From NCBI RefSeq assembly GCF_900096995.1, contig NZ_OANT01000010.1, positions 1-64,000 on the forward strand: a stretch of 64,000 bases of DNA. The letters are read 5' to 3'. Position 1 is the first letter of the stretch; the number at the start of each line of letters is the position of its first letter. Under the pieces are notes generated by a model, which saw only the letters and a list, made by a program, of their open reading frames with translations, did no database searches and was not told where the DNA came from. Source of the DNA: Acinetobacter puyangensis (GTDB taxonomy: Bacteria; Pseudomonadota; Gammaproteobacteria; Pseudomonadales; Moraxellaceae). Below, piece after piece: positions 1-8,797 of this stretch. Both the position numbers and the translations under genes were made by a program.

Positions 1-89
1 GCTGTTAAAGTTGTTTTACCATGGTCAACGTGACCAATAGTTCCCACGTTTACGTGTGGTTTATTACGTTCAAACTTGGCTTTAGCCAT
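1..89 (-). CDS. tuf: Elongation factor Tu, N-terminal fragment (cut by window edge)
   Basis: The reverse strand encodes the start of EF-Tu, the GTPase that carries aminoacyl-tRNA to the ribosome. The fragment begins [20 protein letters not shown] and runs into the P-loop region GHVDHGKTT, which is diagnostic of translational GTPases and, with this N-terminus, of EF-Tu. Only about 30 codons lie in the window. It sits directly downstream of four tRNA genes on the same strand, as in the thrU-tyrU-glyT-thrT-tufB transcription unit of enterobacteria. Confidence 0.95.
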
Positions 90-255
90 GATGATTATCC
101 TCGTTTACGCCGAGACTACTCTATCCAGACTCGTCGATTCAAACTCAGTTATCGACTCAAATGTTTAGCAAAAAACTAAACGCCCAATACTTTAAAAGCA
201 GACTAAAAAGCCTGCTTTATTTAAAATCTTTTACTGTATCACTCTAAGCACAATC

Positions 256-330
<75 letters not shown>

Positions 331-349
331 GATAGACTACGCTTCGAGA

Positions 350-425
350 TGGAGCGGGAGACGAGGATCGAACTCGCGACATGCAGCTTGGAAGGCTGCC
401 ACTCTACCAACTGAGTTACTCCCGC
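350..425 (-). tRNA. tRNA-Gly (anticodon TCC)
   Basis: The reverse complement begins GCGGGAGTAACTCAGTTGG and has an anticodon stem GCAGC/GCTGC enclosing CTTCCAA (anticodon TCC). The T-loop is GTTCGATCC, the acceptor closes with CTCCCGC and CCA is encoded. It lies 19 bp upstream of the Thr(GGT) gene in the same cluster. Confidence 0.95.
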
Positions 426-458
426 ACATGTTGGTACATTTTTATCGAAGACTTTAGA

Positions 459-542
459 TGGTGGTGAGGGAAGGATTCGAACCTTCGAAACTTTCGTGGC
501 AGAGTTACAGTCTGCTCCCTTTGACCGCTCGGGAACCTCACC
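459..542 (-). tRNA. tRNA-Tyr (anticodon GTA)
   Basis: This is a long class II tRNA: GGTGAGG acceptor, anticodon stem CAGA/TCTG around CTGTAAC (anticodon GTA), an extended variable arm, a T-loop GTTCGAATCC and encoded CCA. The variable arm accounts for its 84-base length. It is the tyrU equivalent of the tuf-linked tRNA cluster. Confidence 0.95.
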
Positions 543-581
543 AAATCACACGCTCTTCAGTGTGCTCTTCTACTACATAAA

Positions 582-657
<76 letters not shown>

Positions 658-763
658 GTTTCTTTATGCTTAACACTTATTTGTGTTTCGTATCAGAACG
701 GGGTGCAGTTTAGCAAAACTCTCACATGATGCAAGTACTTTTTGTAAAAAAACTGCGAAAAAC

Positions 764-2257
764 CTATAAAATCAATCCGTTTGACGATAATTCAACCGCC
801 TTGATCACTGCGCGAGCTTTTATTTGGGTTTCATTCCACTCTGATGCCGGATTTGAGTCTGCCACCAAGCCTGCGCCTGCCTGCACATAGACCTTATCAT
901 CACGGATAATGCCGGTACGAATGGCAATCGACATGTCCATTTCACCATGCCAGCCCAGATAACCGACTGCGCCACCGAATACACCACGTTTAACCGGTTC
1001 AACTTCATCAATGATTTCCATGGCGCGGATTTTCGGGGCACCAGACAATGTGCCAGCCGGAAATGTTGCCTTAAGTACATCCAGCGCATCCACACCCTCT
1101 TTCACTTCACCCTGTACATTGGAAACAATATGCATTACATGTGAATAGCGCTCTATCACCATTTGATCGGTCACCCACACTTTACCAATCTTGGATACCC
1201 GACCAATATCATTACGTCCCAGATCAATCAACATCAAATGCTCGGCAATTTCTTTCTCATCCGATAAAAGATCTTTTTCCAGAGCCAGATCTTCTTCCTG
1301 AGTTTTACCACGGGGCCTTGTCCCCGCCAATGGACGCACAGTGGCGATTCCATCTTCCAGACGACACAGAATTTCCGGTGAAGAACCGACAATATAAAAT
1401 GGTTTTTTATCCTCTAAAGTATAGCCCTGCACCAAAAACAAATAAGGCGATGGGTTTAAATGGCGCAAGGCACGATAAACAGAAATTGGATCACCATCAA
1501 AATCGGATACCATGCGATGTCCAGGTACAACCTGCATGACATCACCTGCCCGAATATATTCCTTGACCACCTCTATTGTTTCTAGAAATTTTTGTTCGCC
1601 AGTTAAGGAATGAAATACGGGTGCAGTATGCGGTTTTGCCACCAGACTGACTGGCTGTGCCAATAAGGCTTCAAGTTCATCTAGTCGTTGTTGCGCTTGT
1701 TGATAAGCATCTTCTTGTTCAATATCGGCATGGGTAATCAAAAACATGGTGTCTTTAAGATTATCAAACACGATGACTGTCTTGGATAACATCATCCATA
1801 AATCAGGCAAACCGATCGGATCGGCTTCGGGCACATTTTTCAGGCGTGGTTCGATATAACGTACCGAGTCGTAACCAAAATAGCCCACCAATCCACCAGT
1901 AAATTGTGGCAATGCAGGGACTAACGCATGCGGCGGCACTTTAAACTGTGCCTGATAATCACGAATATATTGAAACGGATCCAGACATTGCTGCGTGGAA
2001 ACATTGCCCTGCTCATCCTGAATGGTTAATATGCCAGCATTACAAGAAAATACCGTACTTTCGCCCAGACCAATAATGGAATAACGTGCCCAAGTTTCGC
2101 CGCCCTCAACCGATTCAAATAAATAAGCCAGTTGTTGCTGGCGCAAACGGGCAAAAACAGTTAAGGGAGTTTCAGTATCAGCCAGACGCTGACGAAATAC
2201 AGGAATGGTTAAATAGCCAGCTTGTTTTAATTGCTCAAATTGCGCAATAGAAGTCAT
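764..2257 (-). CDS. trpE: Anthranilate synthase component I
   Basis: This enzyme makes anthranilate from chorismate and glutamine-derived ammonia, the first step of tryptophan synthesis. The 497-residue length is normal. The N-terminal part holds the tryptophan feedback motif (ESVEGGETWARYS, about residues 49-61). The C-terminal chorismate-binding domain carries LIDLGRNDIGRV and FPAGTLSGAPKIRAMEII. It lies downstream of gph on the same strand, the usual pseudomonad/Acinetobacter arrangement. The 96-bp gap to gph holds a possible short leader peptide. No trpG partner lies in the window. Confidence 0.97.
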   Translation of the reverse strand: MTSIAQFEQLKQAGYLTIPVFRQRLADTETPLTVFARLRQQQLAYLFESVEGGETWARYSIIGLGESTVFSCNAGILTIQDEQGNVSTQQCLDPFQYIRDYQAQFKVPPHALVPALPQFTGGLVGYFGYDSVRYIEPRLKNVPEADPIGLPDLWMMLSKTVIVFDNLKDTMFLITHADIEQEDAYQQAQQRLDELEALLAQPVSLVAKPHTAPVFHSLTGEQKFLETIEVVKEYIRAGDVMQVVPGHRMVSDFDGDPISVYRALRHLNPSPYLFLVQGYTLEDKKPFYIVGSSPEILCRLEDGIATVRPLAGTRPRGKTQEEDLALEKDLLSDEKEIAEHLMLIDLGRNDIGRVSKIGKVWVTDQMVIERYSHVMHIVSNVQGEVKEGVDALDVLKATFPAGTLSGAPKIRAMEIIDEVEPVKRGVFGGAVGYLGWHGEMDMSIAIRTGIIRDDKVYVQAGAGLVADSNPASEWNETQIKARAVIKAVELSSNGLIL

Positions 2258-2307
2258 GATCCGCTCTCAATGTGTCGATAGAAAATAGTGTTTTATTCGT
2301 TAATTTT

Positions 2308-2340
2308 TTAACGCCATCGAAACATCGTTGACTGGTTCAT
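2308..2340 (-). CDS. Possible trpE leader peptide (10 residues)
   Basis: Between gph and trpE a very short frame reads MNQSTMFRWR and then stops. A GAGGA ribosome-binding site lies about 6 bases upstream of its ATG. It contains one Trp codon next to two Arg codons and ends in a small inverted repeat (CGTTAA/TTAACG). That is the general form of a tryptophan attenuation leader, but a single Trp codon and a weak stem are poor support. It may be chance. Confidence 0.3.
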   Translation of the reverse strand: MNQSTMFRWR

Positions 2341-2353
2341 AATATCCTCAAAT

Positions 2354-3028
2354 TTATGCTGGAATAAGTTGTTGCAAAGAGTCGATCACCCACTGCGGCT
2401 GACACAATTGTATGTCTTCTCCATGATTATAGCCATAGCTTAAAACAATACAATCTATTCCCGCGGCACGCGCCGCTTCGACATCATTACGGGAATCGCC
2501 AATCATTAAGGTCTGTGCCGCAGATTGACCAAAATATTGCATGGCATGTAACAGCGGTTCTGGATGCGGTTTACGATGGGTTAAGGAATCACCACCCAAT
2601 ACCAGTGCAAAGCATTCCAGTAAATTAAGCTGCCTGAGTAACTCCACTGCTGCCTGATAAGGTTTATTGGTGACACAGACCAGCGTTTTATTCTGAATTT
2701 TGCAATACTCCAGAAAATTCAGCACCCCTTCATAAATTGTGGTTTCTACACACAAATTATGCTGATACACCGGCAAAAAGTGCTGCAAAAGGATTTGCTG
2801 TTGCGCTGGATCAAGCTTTTGATCCTGATATTGAATCACGCAACCACATAATTGTGCCGCACCCTTGCCAACCCAGACCCGTACCTGCTGTTCGGTTACT
2901 GTTGGCCGCCCCAAATCCGCAAGGGTTAAATTCATGGCACGATACAAATCCCGTGCTGAATCCACCAGCGTACCATCCAGATCGAATAAAATTAAATTTC
3001 TTTGCGAAAGATCCATCAGTGAACTCAT
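2354..3028 (-). CDS. gph: Phosphoglycolate phosphatase (HAD superfamily)
   Basis: This HAD phosphatase probably hydrolyses 2-phosphoglycolate, a by-product of DNA repair. Motif I (FDLDGTLVD, nucleophile Asp16) is near the N-terminus, motif II Thr in CVTNKP, a Lys in HRKPHPEP, and motif IV in MIGDSRNDVEAA. The 224-residue length fits Gph. An ATG with GGGG 6 bases upstream supports the chosen start. It follows the FHA gene by 21 bp and precedes trpE. Other HAD substrates cannot be excluded from sequence. Confidence 0.88.
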   Translation of the reverse strand: MSSLMDLSQRNLILFDLDGTLVDSARDLYRAMNLTLADLGRPTVTEQQVRVWVGKGAAQLCGCVIQYQDQKLDPAQQQILLQHFLPVYQHNLCVETTIYEGVLNFLEYCKIQNKTLVCVTNKPYQAAVELLRQLNLLECFALVLGGDSLTHRKPHPEPLLHAMQYFGQSAAQTLMIGDSRNDVEAARAAGIDCIVLSYGYNHGEDIQLCQPQWVIDSLQQLIPA

Positions 3029-3049
3029 GTTAACCCCAAAACATACAAC

Positions 3050-3670
3050 CTATTGCCCTACAAAAAACAGGCTCGCCACTATAATTAAAATGATCAGGAT
3101 CACCAGACTCATCACGCCGACTTTGGCATTTTTCTGTTGTTGTTCAACCTGCTCGACCCTGCTCTCAAGTTCCTGAGTCGCCACGGGTTCTGGTTCAGGT
3201 TCAACTTTCACTTCAACATGTTCTGGAATTGGTGCGGGTTTTGGTACACCAATATTGGTCGGCATTCCATCACGGTTCAATTCTACATCAGCACCACGCT
3301 GTTCAAGTGTTGGCATACCTTGATCGCCCGGCACGACTTTTTCAATACTTGGCGCATCTGTCGTTTCAACCTGATCAGCATGCTCTTCAAGAATTTGAAA
3401 ACGAATGGTTTCAAAATTAATTTCATCTTGATGGTGAAGCTGTTGTTCAGTTACTTGTTGATCGTTCACAAAGGTGCCATTGGAAGAACCCAAATCCTGA
3501 ATCCAGAGCGAACCATCTTCTTTTAAAAGCAATGCAGCGTGGCGACGCGACACATGCGCCGCTTGCAATACGATATCGGCCTGTTGATGACGCCCAATCA
3601 CCATATCCCGATCAATCACAAGTGTTTCACCTACAATAGGTTCACTTAATCCTACCAGCTTCCAACGCAT
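3050..3670 (-). CDS. FHA-domain membrane-anchored protein
   Basis: The N-terminal half (about residues 20-95) is a forkhead-associated phosphothreonine-binding domain, with VIGRHQQADIVL, VSRRHAALL and LGSSNGTFVND motifs. A Pro/Glu-rich linker (about 110-175) follows. The C-terminus is a single hydrophobic segment (about 184-203), which suggests tail anchoring in the inner membrane with the FHA domain in the cytoplasm. It sits between gspD and gph on the same strand. No kinase or type VI secretion genes lie nearby, so the binding partner is unknown. Confidence 0.85.
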   Translation of the reverse strand: MRWKLVGLSEPIVGETLVIDRDMVIGRHQQADIVLQAAHVSRRHAALLLKEDGSLWIQDLGSSNGTFVNDQQVTEQQLHHQDEINFETIRFQILEEHADQVETTDAPSIEKVVPGDQGMPTLEQRGADVELNRDGMPTNIGVPKPAPIPEHVEVKVEPEPEPVATQELESRVEQVEQQQKNAKVGVMSLVILIILIIVASLFFVGQ

Positions 3671-3739
3671 GTGCTTATCCTATTCATTTCTCATGACAAC
3701 TTACATCAGTTTAGCAAAGCCGTCTTTGGGTTTAAACCT

Positions 3740-6001
3740 TTATTCAGACAAACGATATTGGATTTGTGTTTCAGTATTTGCGGTGCGCTCAATATTTACT
3801 TGAGGCTGTACTGGTGTAGCCACAGCTGTTTGAGATACAGAATTCCCTTTAGGTCGTAAATCCACTGTCGTCGTGCTATTCGTTGCTGTTGGTGTCACTG
3901 GAATGGTTTGATATTTTTTACCATTCTGAACATTTGAGGGTACTGTTATTTTGGGTTGATAAATGTCATCTACATTTTCTGGCAATACTGCAAAACTACC
4001 GTCTTTATCAAATGTCAGTTGCAAACTATGCAGTTGACCATAACGCTGACGAGTGATATTACGACCATCTACATCATCTTTGATAATTGTGGGATGGATA
4101 AAAACCAGTAAATTGCGTTTTTCGGTTGAAGCACTATCGGAACGGAATAAACGACCAATGCCGGGAATACGCCCCAAGCCCGGTACCGCTTGCCGTTCAT
4201 CTATGCGATCATCTTGCATAAGTCCACCCAATACGATGGTCTGCCCATCCTCGGCTAAAATTGCAGTTTTAATCGCACGTTTACTGGTAATAATATCTCT
4301 TGCAGCAGTACTGTTTGTGACCGCTGAAACCTCTTGTTCAACCTCTAAACGAATGGTGCCAGCTTCACCAACTTGAGGAACAACTTTAAGCGTAATACCA
4401 ACGTCTTTACGTTCAATCGTAGTATATGGATTTGCAGTCCCACCACTTGTACTGACAGAACCAGTAACAAAAGGTACATTTTGACCAACGACTATATAGG
4501 CCTCCTCATTATCCATCGTCACCACAGAAGGTGCGGATAATAAGTTTGACTTCTGATTTTTTTCCAGTGCTTGTACCAAGATACCAAAAAAACTCTGTGT
4601 ACCGTCACTGTTTCTCTTAAAATCGCCAATTCCAACTGTAGCACCACTGCTGATGTCACTTAACGCAGAGGCTTGCGTTGTACTTCCCCCCAAATACCCC
4701 GCAGCCAGACCCGCCAAACTCGCCCCGGCATTGGCAAAATTGATCAAGCCAACGCCGCTGGATAAATCACCCAATGCCCATTGCACACCGAGTTGATCTG
4801 CATTTGTTCCAGCAATCTCAACAATTGCTGCTTCAATCAGAACCTGTTGGCGACGAATATCCAGTTGTTGAACTGCACTTTCAATTTCCCGCATCAATTG
4901 TGGATCTGCTTTGACCACCAAGGCATTTTGTGTTGCATCGGCAATAATGCTCACGCCATTACCACTAAAGCTAGTTAAAGCATTCTGGTTGGTATTATTT
5001 GATCCAGTTAAATTAATACTAGATCCTGAAGTTCCCGATGTAGAAGACGTGTTTGAATTATTATTGAGCAGAGAGTTAATACTATTACTACTACTCGACG
5101 ATGAATTATTGGCACTGCTATTGACTGCTTGCCCTGTCACCAAACCTTGCAAGATTTCTGCAAGATTTTTGGCATTGGCATGTTTCAAACGAAAGACCTG
5201 TAAACCACCCAAACGATTTGCCGAGGGTACATCCAACATTTCGATTAATTGCCGAATACGTTTACGGCTACTGGTATCGCCCTTAATCAAAATACGATTG
5301 GTCCGGGTATCTGCCACCACACGCACACGGGAACCTTTTAAATCCTTTGCCGCGCCTGTTGCACTCATAGAGTCAATTAGACCCAGAATTTCTTCAGCCT
5401 GACTCGACTGCAAAGCAATTGCTTCAATATCATTTTCACCAGTCCCATCCAGATTACGAATAATGGTTTCCAGTTGATAGATATTGGCAGCTCGATCAGA
5501 AACAATTAAGGCATTAGTCCCCGGTACAGCAGCAAGATTGGCAAATTGTGGCATTAAAGGTCGTAATGCAGGAATTAAATCACTGGGATTAGTATTATCC
5601 AGCCAGATAATACGGGTAACAATTTGATCCCCTCTGGCATTATTACGCGCATCATAGGGAATACCCGAGTTTTTTACATTATTATCCGGAACCAGTTTTA
5701 TGGTATTCCCTGATGGTATGGCCACCACACCATTCACATTCAATACGCCTAGAAACAATTCATACACTTGATCTTTGGTCAGTGCTTTGTTTGAAATAAC
5801 CGTGACATTACCACGCACACGCGGATCAACCGCAAAATTCTTGCCGGTAATATCAGCAACTTCATTAATAAATGCAGCAAGATCGGCATCACGCAAATTA
5901 ATTTTCCAGGTTTGCGCATAAGCAACTGTACTTATCGCAGCCATCATTGGTGCTGCTGCCACCAAAGCCCATAGTTGACGATTTTCGATATGTAAACTCA
6001 T
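3740..6001 (-). CDS. gspD: Type II secretion outer-membrane secretin GspD
   Basis: GspD forms the outer-membrane gated pore of the type II secretion system. A signal peptide (cleavage near AYAQ, about residue 30) precedes the N0 domain (TWKINLRDADLAAFINEVADITG) and N1-N3 domains (about 100-370). A Ser/Asn-rich insertion lies near residue 295-335. The secretin core carries LLSAPSVVTMDNEEAYIVVGQNVPF and VPGLGRIPGIGRLF. Length (753) is typical. It is preceded by gspC and gspN in the same direction; the other gsp genes are elsewhere. Confidence 0.96.
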   Translation of the reverse strand: MSLHIENRQLWALVAAAPMMAAISTVAYAQTWKINLRDADLAAFINEVADITGKNFAVDPRVRGNVTVISNKALTKDQVYELFLGVLNVNGVVAIPSGNTIKLVPDNNVKNSGIPYDARNNARGDQIVTRIIWLDNTNPSDLIPALRPLMPQFANLAAVPGTNALIVSDRAANIYQLETIIRNLDGTGENDIEAIALQSSQAEEILGLIDSMSATGAAKDLKGSRVRVVADTRTNRILIKGDTSSRKRIRQLIEMLDVPSANRLGGLQVFRLKHANAKNLAEILQGLVTGQAVNSSANNSSSSSSNSINSLLNNNSNTSSTSGTSGSSINLTGSNNTNQNALTSFSGNGVSIIADATQNALVVKADPQLMREIESAVQQLDIRRQQVLIEAAIVEIAGTNADQLGVQWALGDLSSGVGLINFANAGASLAGLAAGYLGGSTTQASALSDISSGATVGIGDFKRNSDGTQSFFGILVQALEKNQKSNLLSAPSVVTMDNEEAYIVVGQNVPFVTGSVSTSGGTANPYTTIERKDVGITLKVVPQVGEAGTIRLEVEQEVSAVTNSTAARDIITSKRAIKTAILAEDGQTIVLGGLMQDDRIDERQAVPGLGRIPGIGRLFRSDSASTEKRNLLVFIHPTIIKDDVDGRNITRQRYGQLHSLQLTFDKDGSFAVLPENVDDIYQPKITVPSNVQNGKKYQTIPVTPTATNSTTTVDLRPKGNSVSQTAVATPVQPQVNIERTANTETQIQYRLSE

Positions 6002-6043
6002 GTGAACTCGTCTTGCCTCATCTCATTGTGCACTTCATGTGCC

Positions 6044-6883
6044 TTAAAAACTTTGTTGTATGGTCATCGTTTGATCACCACGCTGAATTTCAATTTTTGC
6101 CTGACCTGTTTTTCTAATTTGCTCAAGCAATTGTGCTTCATTTGTTCCATTGGAGAGGGTTTGCCCATTGACAGAAAGGATTCGATCACCGGGCTTTAAT
6201 CCCAATCTAGTTCTTAACGCTGGCGGTGTTTTATCTGTGATTTCAAAACCATTTTGTCCGGCGCTTACACCCATCTGACCCAGATATTGTTCCCGATCTT
6301 TTTGCAATTGTTCAATCGCACCGCCAATTGCACCATCTGCTGTACTGTTATTCTGTGTAGGTAGTGATGTAGGATTAGACGGCGCCGTGCTACTCGCAGG
6401 TGGTGCTATATTGGCTGTGGTGCTTGCTTCGCCAAATTTCAATTCTCGGGTTTTTCCGCTACTTTCACGAATCATCACCCGATCCCAATAGACATCTGCT
6501 AGTTCTAGTCCGGTTTCAGCAATCTTATCACCAATTCGATAACTATCCGCTTTATCATTGACACGTAAAACAGCCGAAGATAAATAGCGAGGACTTGCCA
6601 CAACAACACCTTCAAGTTTAAGTGGCAAACTTGACTGCGCCTGCACTTGTGGATCTTGTCCCGGCTCTTCAAACAATGAAAATCTTACAATATTGGGCAT
6701 AACAGGTTGTTGTGAACCCAAAATCACCGGCTGAATAACAGGAATTTGTGGTGGTGCAACAAACCACCAAAATAAACTTGCTAATCGCCAGCATAGCCAA
6801 ATCATGATGATCAAAAAGAATATCGGGGCAAGCTTATCAAGCTTTTGCAGATCAAATCTGGATAACCATTGTGGCATCATCAC
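6044..6883 (-). CDS. gspC: Type II secretion inner-membrane protein GspC
   Basis: GspC links the inner-membrane platform to the secretin. One transmembrane helix (about residues 20-42) is followed by the homology region that contacts GspD N0 (about 60-135). A linker precedes a C-terminal PDZ-like domain (about 205-278), with PALRTRLGLKPGDRILSVNGQ. Its ATG overlaps the gspN stop by 4 bp, so the two are translationally coupled. gspD follows 42 bp downstream. Confidence 0.92.
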   Translation of the reverse strand: MMMPQWLSRFDLQKLDKLAPIFFLIIMIWLCWRLASLFWWFVAPPQIPVIQPVILGSQQPVMPNIVRFSLFEEPGQDPQVQAQSSLPLKLEGVVVASPRYLSSAVLRVNDKADSYRIGDKIAETGLELADVYWDRVMIRESSGKTRELKFGEASTTANIAPPASSTAPSNPTSLPTQNNSTADGAIGGAIEQLQKDREQYLGQMGVSAGQNGFEITDKTPPALRTRLGLKPGDRILSVNGQTLSNGTNEAQLLEQIRKTGQAKIEIQRGDQTMTIQQSF

Positions 6884-7632
6884 TGACCTCTTAGACTTGT
6901 CAGTGGTTGACGTGTACTGATTACAGCAGTATCCAGTCCCGCTTTGCCCTGATAACTTGGTGAATGTAGTAAGAAACGCTGGGTGATTTGCACATCCAAC
7001 ATGCCATCTGCACCCACCAACATATCTGCCATACGTTGTTTCTGGCTGTCTTTTAGCAATAATTTTAATTTTTCTTTTTCACCACTCACCTCTCCAACCA
7101 AAGGTGGAATATCTATCCGTTCAAAGCGTTGCCCTATAGGATAATTCAGCATGCCCCCCGACCATGACAATTGCCCTTCGGCCGATTGGAATCCGGTTTT
7201 TCCTTTATAATTAACACTTAAATCTTTGACATTGATTGAGGTACTGGGCCATTGCCATGCAACCAATGCAGACAAGGTTTCTGGACTGATTTTACCATTA
7301 AAGTGTTGTAGATAAATATTTTTGGCTACACCGTAGGCAATCACACCCTGTAATTGAGTTTGCCCGCTATGTATGGTGACCTGACTTGCAACGCGCAAAC
7401 GTAATAATTCCCAAGGCCGTGTGGACCAGTGTACTGTGCCTTGCAGTGTATTAATATTCCAGTCCGCCTGCCCTTGCCAGATATTTCCACTGACGTTTTG
7501 CAACATACGCTGATCCGGAGCAAACTTTTTCAATAACCAGACCGCAGGTACCTGAAGCACGATAAATAGGGCAAATAAGACAAGAAAAAGTATCGCCCAA
7601 AATCGAATTCGTTTTTTATTTGTCATCAACAT
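6880..7632 (-). CDS. gspN: Type II secretion protein GspN
   Basis: GspN is an accessory component of type II secretion. The 250-residue protein has an N-terminal membrane anchor (about residues 8-30) and a periplasmic beta-rich region with VSGNIWQGQADWNINTLQGTVHW, typical of GspN/AsmA-like folds. It is first in the gspN-C-D operon and overlaps gspC by 4 bp. The assignment rests mainly on gene order and length, since GspN is poorly conserved. Confidence 0.85.
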   Translation of the reverse strand: MLMTNKKRIRFWAILFLVLFALFIVLQVPAVWLLKKFAPDQRMLQNVSGNIWQGQADWNINTLQGTVHWSTRPWELLRLRVASQVTIHSGQTQLQGVIAYGVAKNIYLQHFNGKISPETLSALVAWQWPSTSINVKDLSVNYKGKTGFQSAEGQLSWSGGMLNYPIGQRFERIDIPPLVGEVSGEKEKLKLLLKDSQKQRMADMLVGADGMLDVQITQRFLLHSPSYQGKAGLDTAVISTRQPLTSLRGQ

Positions 7633-7737
7633 GCATACCTTAACTTACGTCCTGTATTTGATTGTGCTTGTTGTCGTACTCACTATGATGACATTATGCA
7701 TATTTTACCAACTTAACAATACCTTTTAAGACACAAA

Positions 7738-7761
7738 AAACCAAGCATTTACGCTTGGTTT
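7738..7761 (-). terminator. Rho-independent terminator after the H-NS-like gene
   Basis: AAACCAAGC and GCTTGGTTT pair perfectly around a six-base loop, about 47 bp past the stop of the H-NS-like gene. The hairpin separates that gene from the gsp operon. Confidence 0.75.
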
Positions 7762-7807
7762 GAACTTTATAACTGATAAACATGACAGTGTCATGAACAA
7801 TTAAAGT

Positions 7808-8134
7808 TTAGATCAGTAGATCATCGATGCTCTTGCCTTCAGCCAATGCATTCACAACCCAGCGTGGTTGTTTACCACGACCTGTCCATGTTTCATTGCT
7901 ATTTTTGGGATTACGATATCTTGGCGCAACTGTACGTTTTACTGTAGATTTTTTGGTTTTACGACCATGCTCAATCAGTTCTTCCAGACTCAAACCCACG
8001 CTGTTCGCGACATCCAGTAATTCTTGATATGCGTCATCTACTTTTGCACGTTGTTTCTTTTCAATCAGTGCATCAGCTTGTTCTTTTAAAGCTTGCAATT
8101 GATTAATATCTAAATTTTCGATATTTGTTGACAT
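7808..8134 (-). CDS. H-NS-family DNA-binding protein
   Basis: This is a small nucleoid protein that probably silences AT-rich DNA. Residues 1-60 form a coiled-coil oligomerisation region (ENLDINQLQALKEQADALIEKKQ). A basic linker (KTKKSTVKRTVAPRYRNP) leads to the C-terminal DNA-binding domain with ETWTGRGKQPRWV, the H-NS W-TGRGR-P motif. At 108 residues it belongs to the shorter H-NS/StpA/MvaT-like histone group. A GGAG box upstream of the ATG supports the start. Confidence 0.92.
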   Translation of the reverse strand: MSTNIENLDINQLQALKEQADALIEKKQRAKVDDAYQELLDVANSVGLSLEELIEHGRKTKKSTVKRTVAPRYRNPKNSNETWTGRGKQPRWVVNALAEGKSIDDLLI

Positions 8135-8344
8135 ATGGAACTCCAGTTAAATCTATAAACTATTTTTAATCTTACTTAGGCCGTATTATATACCACAAAA
8201 TTATTATTTTTAGAATAAAAAATACACATTATATTATTATTTTGTGATTTATTCTTTATATTATGAAGTTAAGCTTTCATTTACCAGTTAAAAACCTACA
8301 CAATTTCGACAAAATAAAAATAGAATGTTTTTCGCATGCAAAGA

Positions 8345-8797
8345 TTATAAATCTAATGCATGCTGAACCGTTGCTTCGAATGCAATAATTTGCTGTTTTA
8401 ATGCCAGCGGCATATTCGATTTTTTATGACTATGTTTATCAAGACAAACGATTACCGCCTCAGCTTCGGCAACTATTTTTTGCTGTTGTTCACTATATAG
8501 CATATAAGACATTCGCATCGCAGATTGACGTAACTCTTCAACACGGGTGCCGATATGTAATACATCTGGATAAATCACCGAACTTAAATAACGGCAATTG
8601 CTACTAGCGATCACAGTATAAACATCTAAATTAAAAATATTAAGCTGACTTAAATAGGCAATACGGGCACTTTCAACATAGCGATAATATTGCACATTAT
8701 TGACGTGTCCAAATGCATCCATGTCACCCCAGGCAACAACTTGTTTAAAAACAAGTGGATAGTTAATTAAGGCTGGAACATTCATATGCTTGATCAC
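8345..8797 (-). CDS. Acyl-CoA thioesterase, 4HBT hotdog fold
   Basis: This is a YbgC/4-hydroxybenzoyl-CoA-type thioesterase. The motif VAWGDMDAFGHVNNVQYYRY (about residues 21-40) contains the conserved Asp and the HVNN active-site helix. The 150-residue length is normal. The first possible start is a GTG that overlaps the hemY stop by one base; an internal ATG at 8785 is an alternative. The acyl substrate cannot be read from sequence. It is the last gene of the hemC-D-X-Y run. Confidence 0.85.
   Translation of the reverse strand: MIKHMNVPALINYPLVFKQVVAWGDMDAFGHVNNVQYYRYVESARIAYLSQLNIFNLDVYTVIASSNCRYLSSVIYPDVLHIGTRVEELRQSAMRMSYMLYSEQQQKIVAEAEAVIVCLDKHSHKKSNMPLALKQQIIAFEATVQHALDL

Noticed and set aside
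4911..5402. 163-codon plus-strand frame inside gspD
   Set aside because: It is fully antisense to a clear secretin gene and arises from its Ser/Asn-rich repeats.
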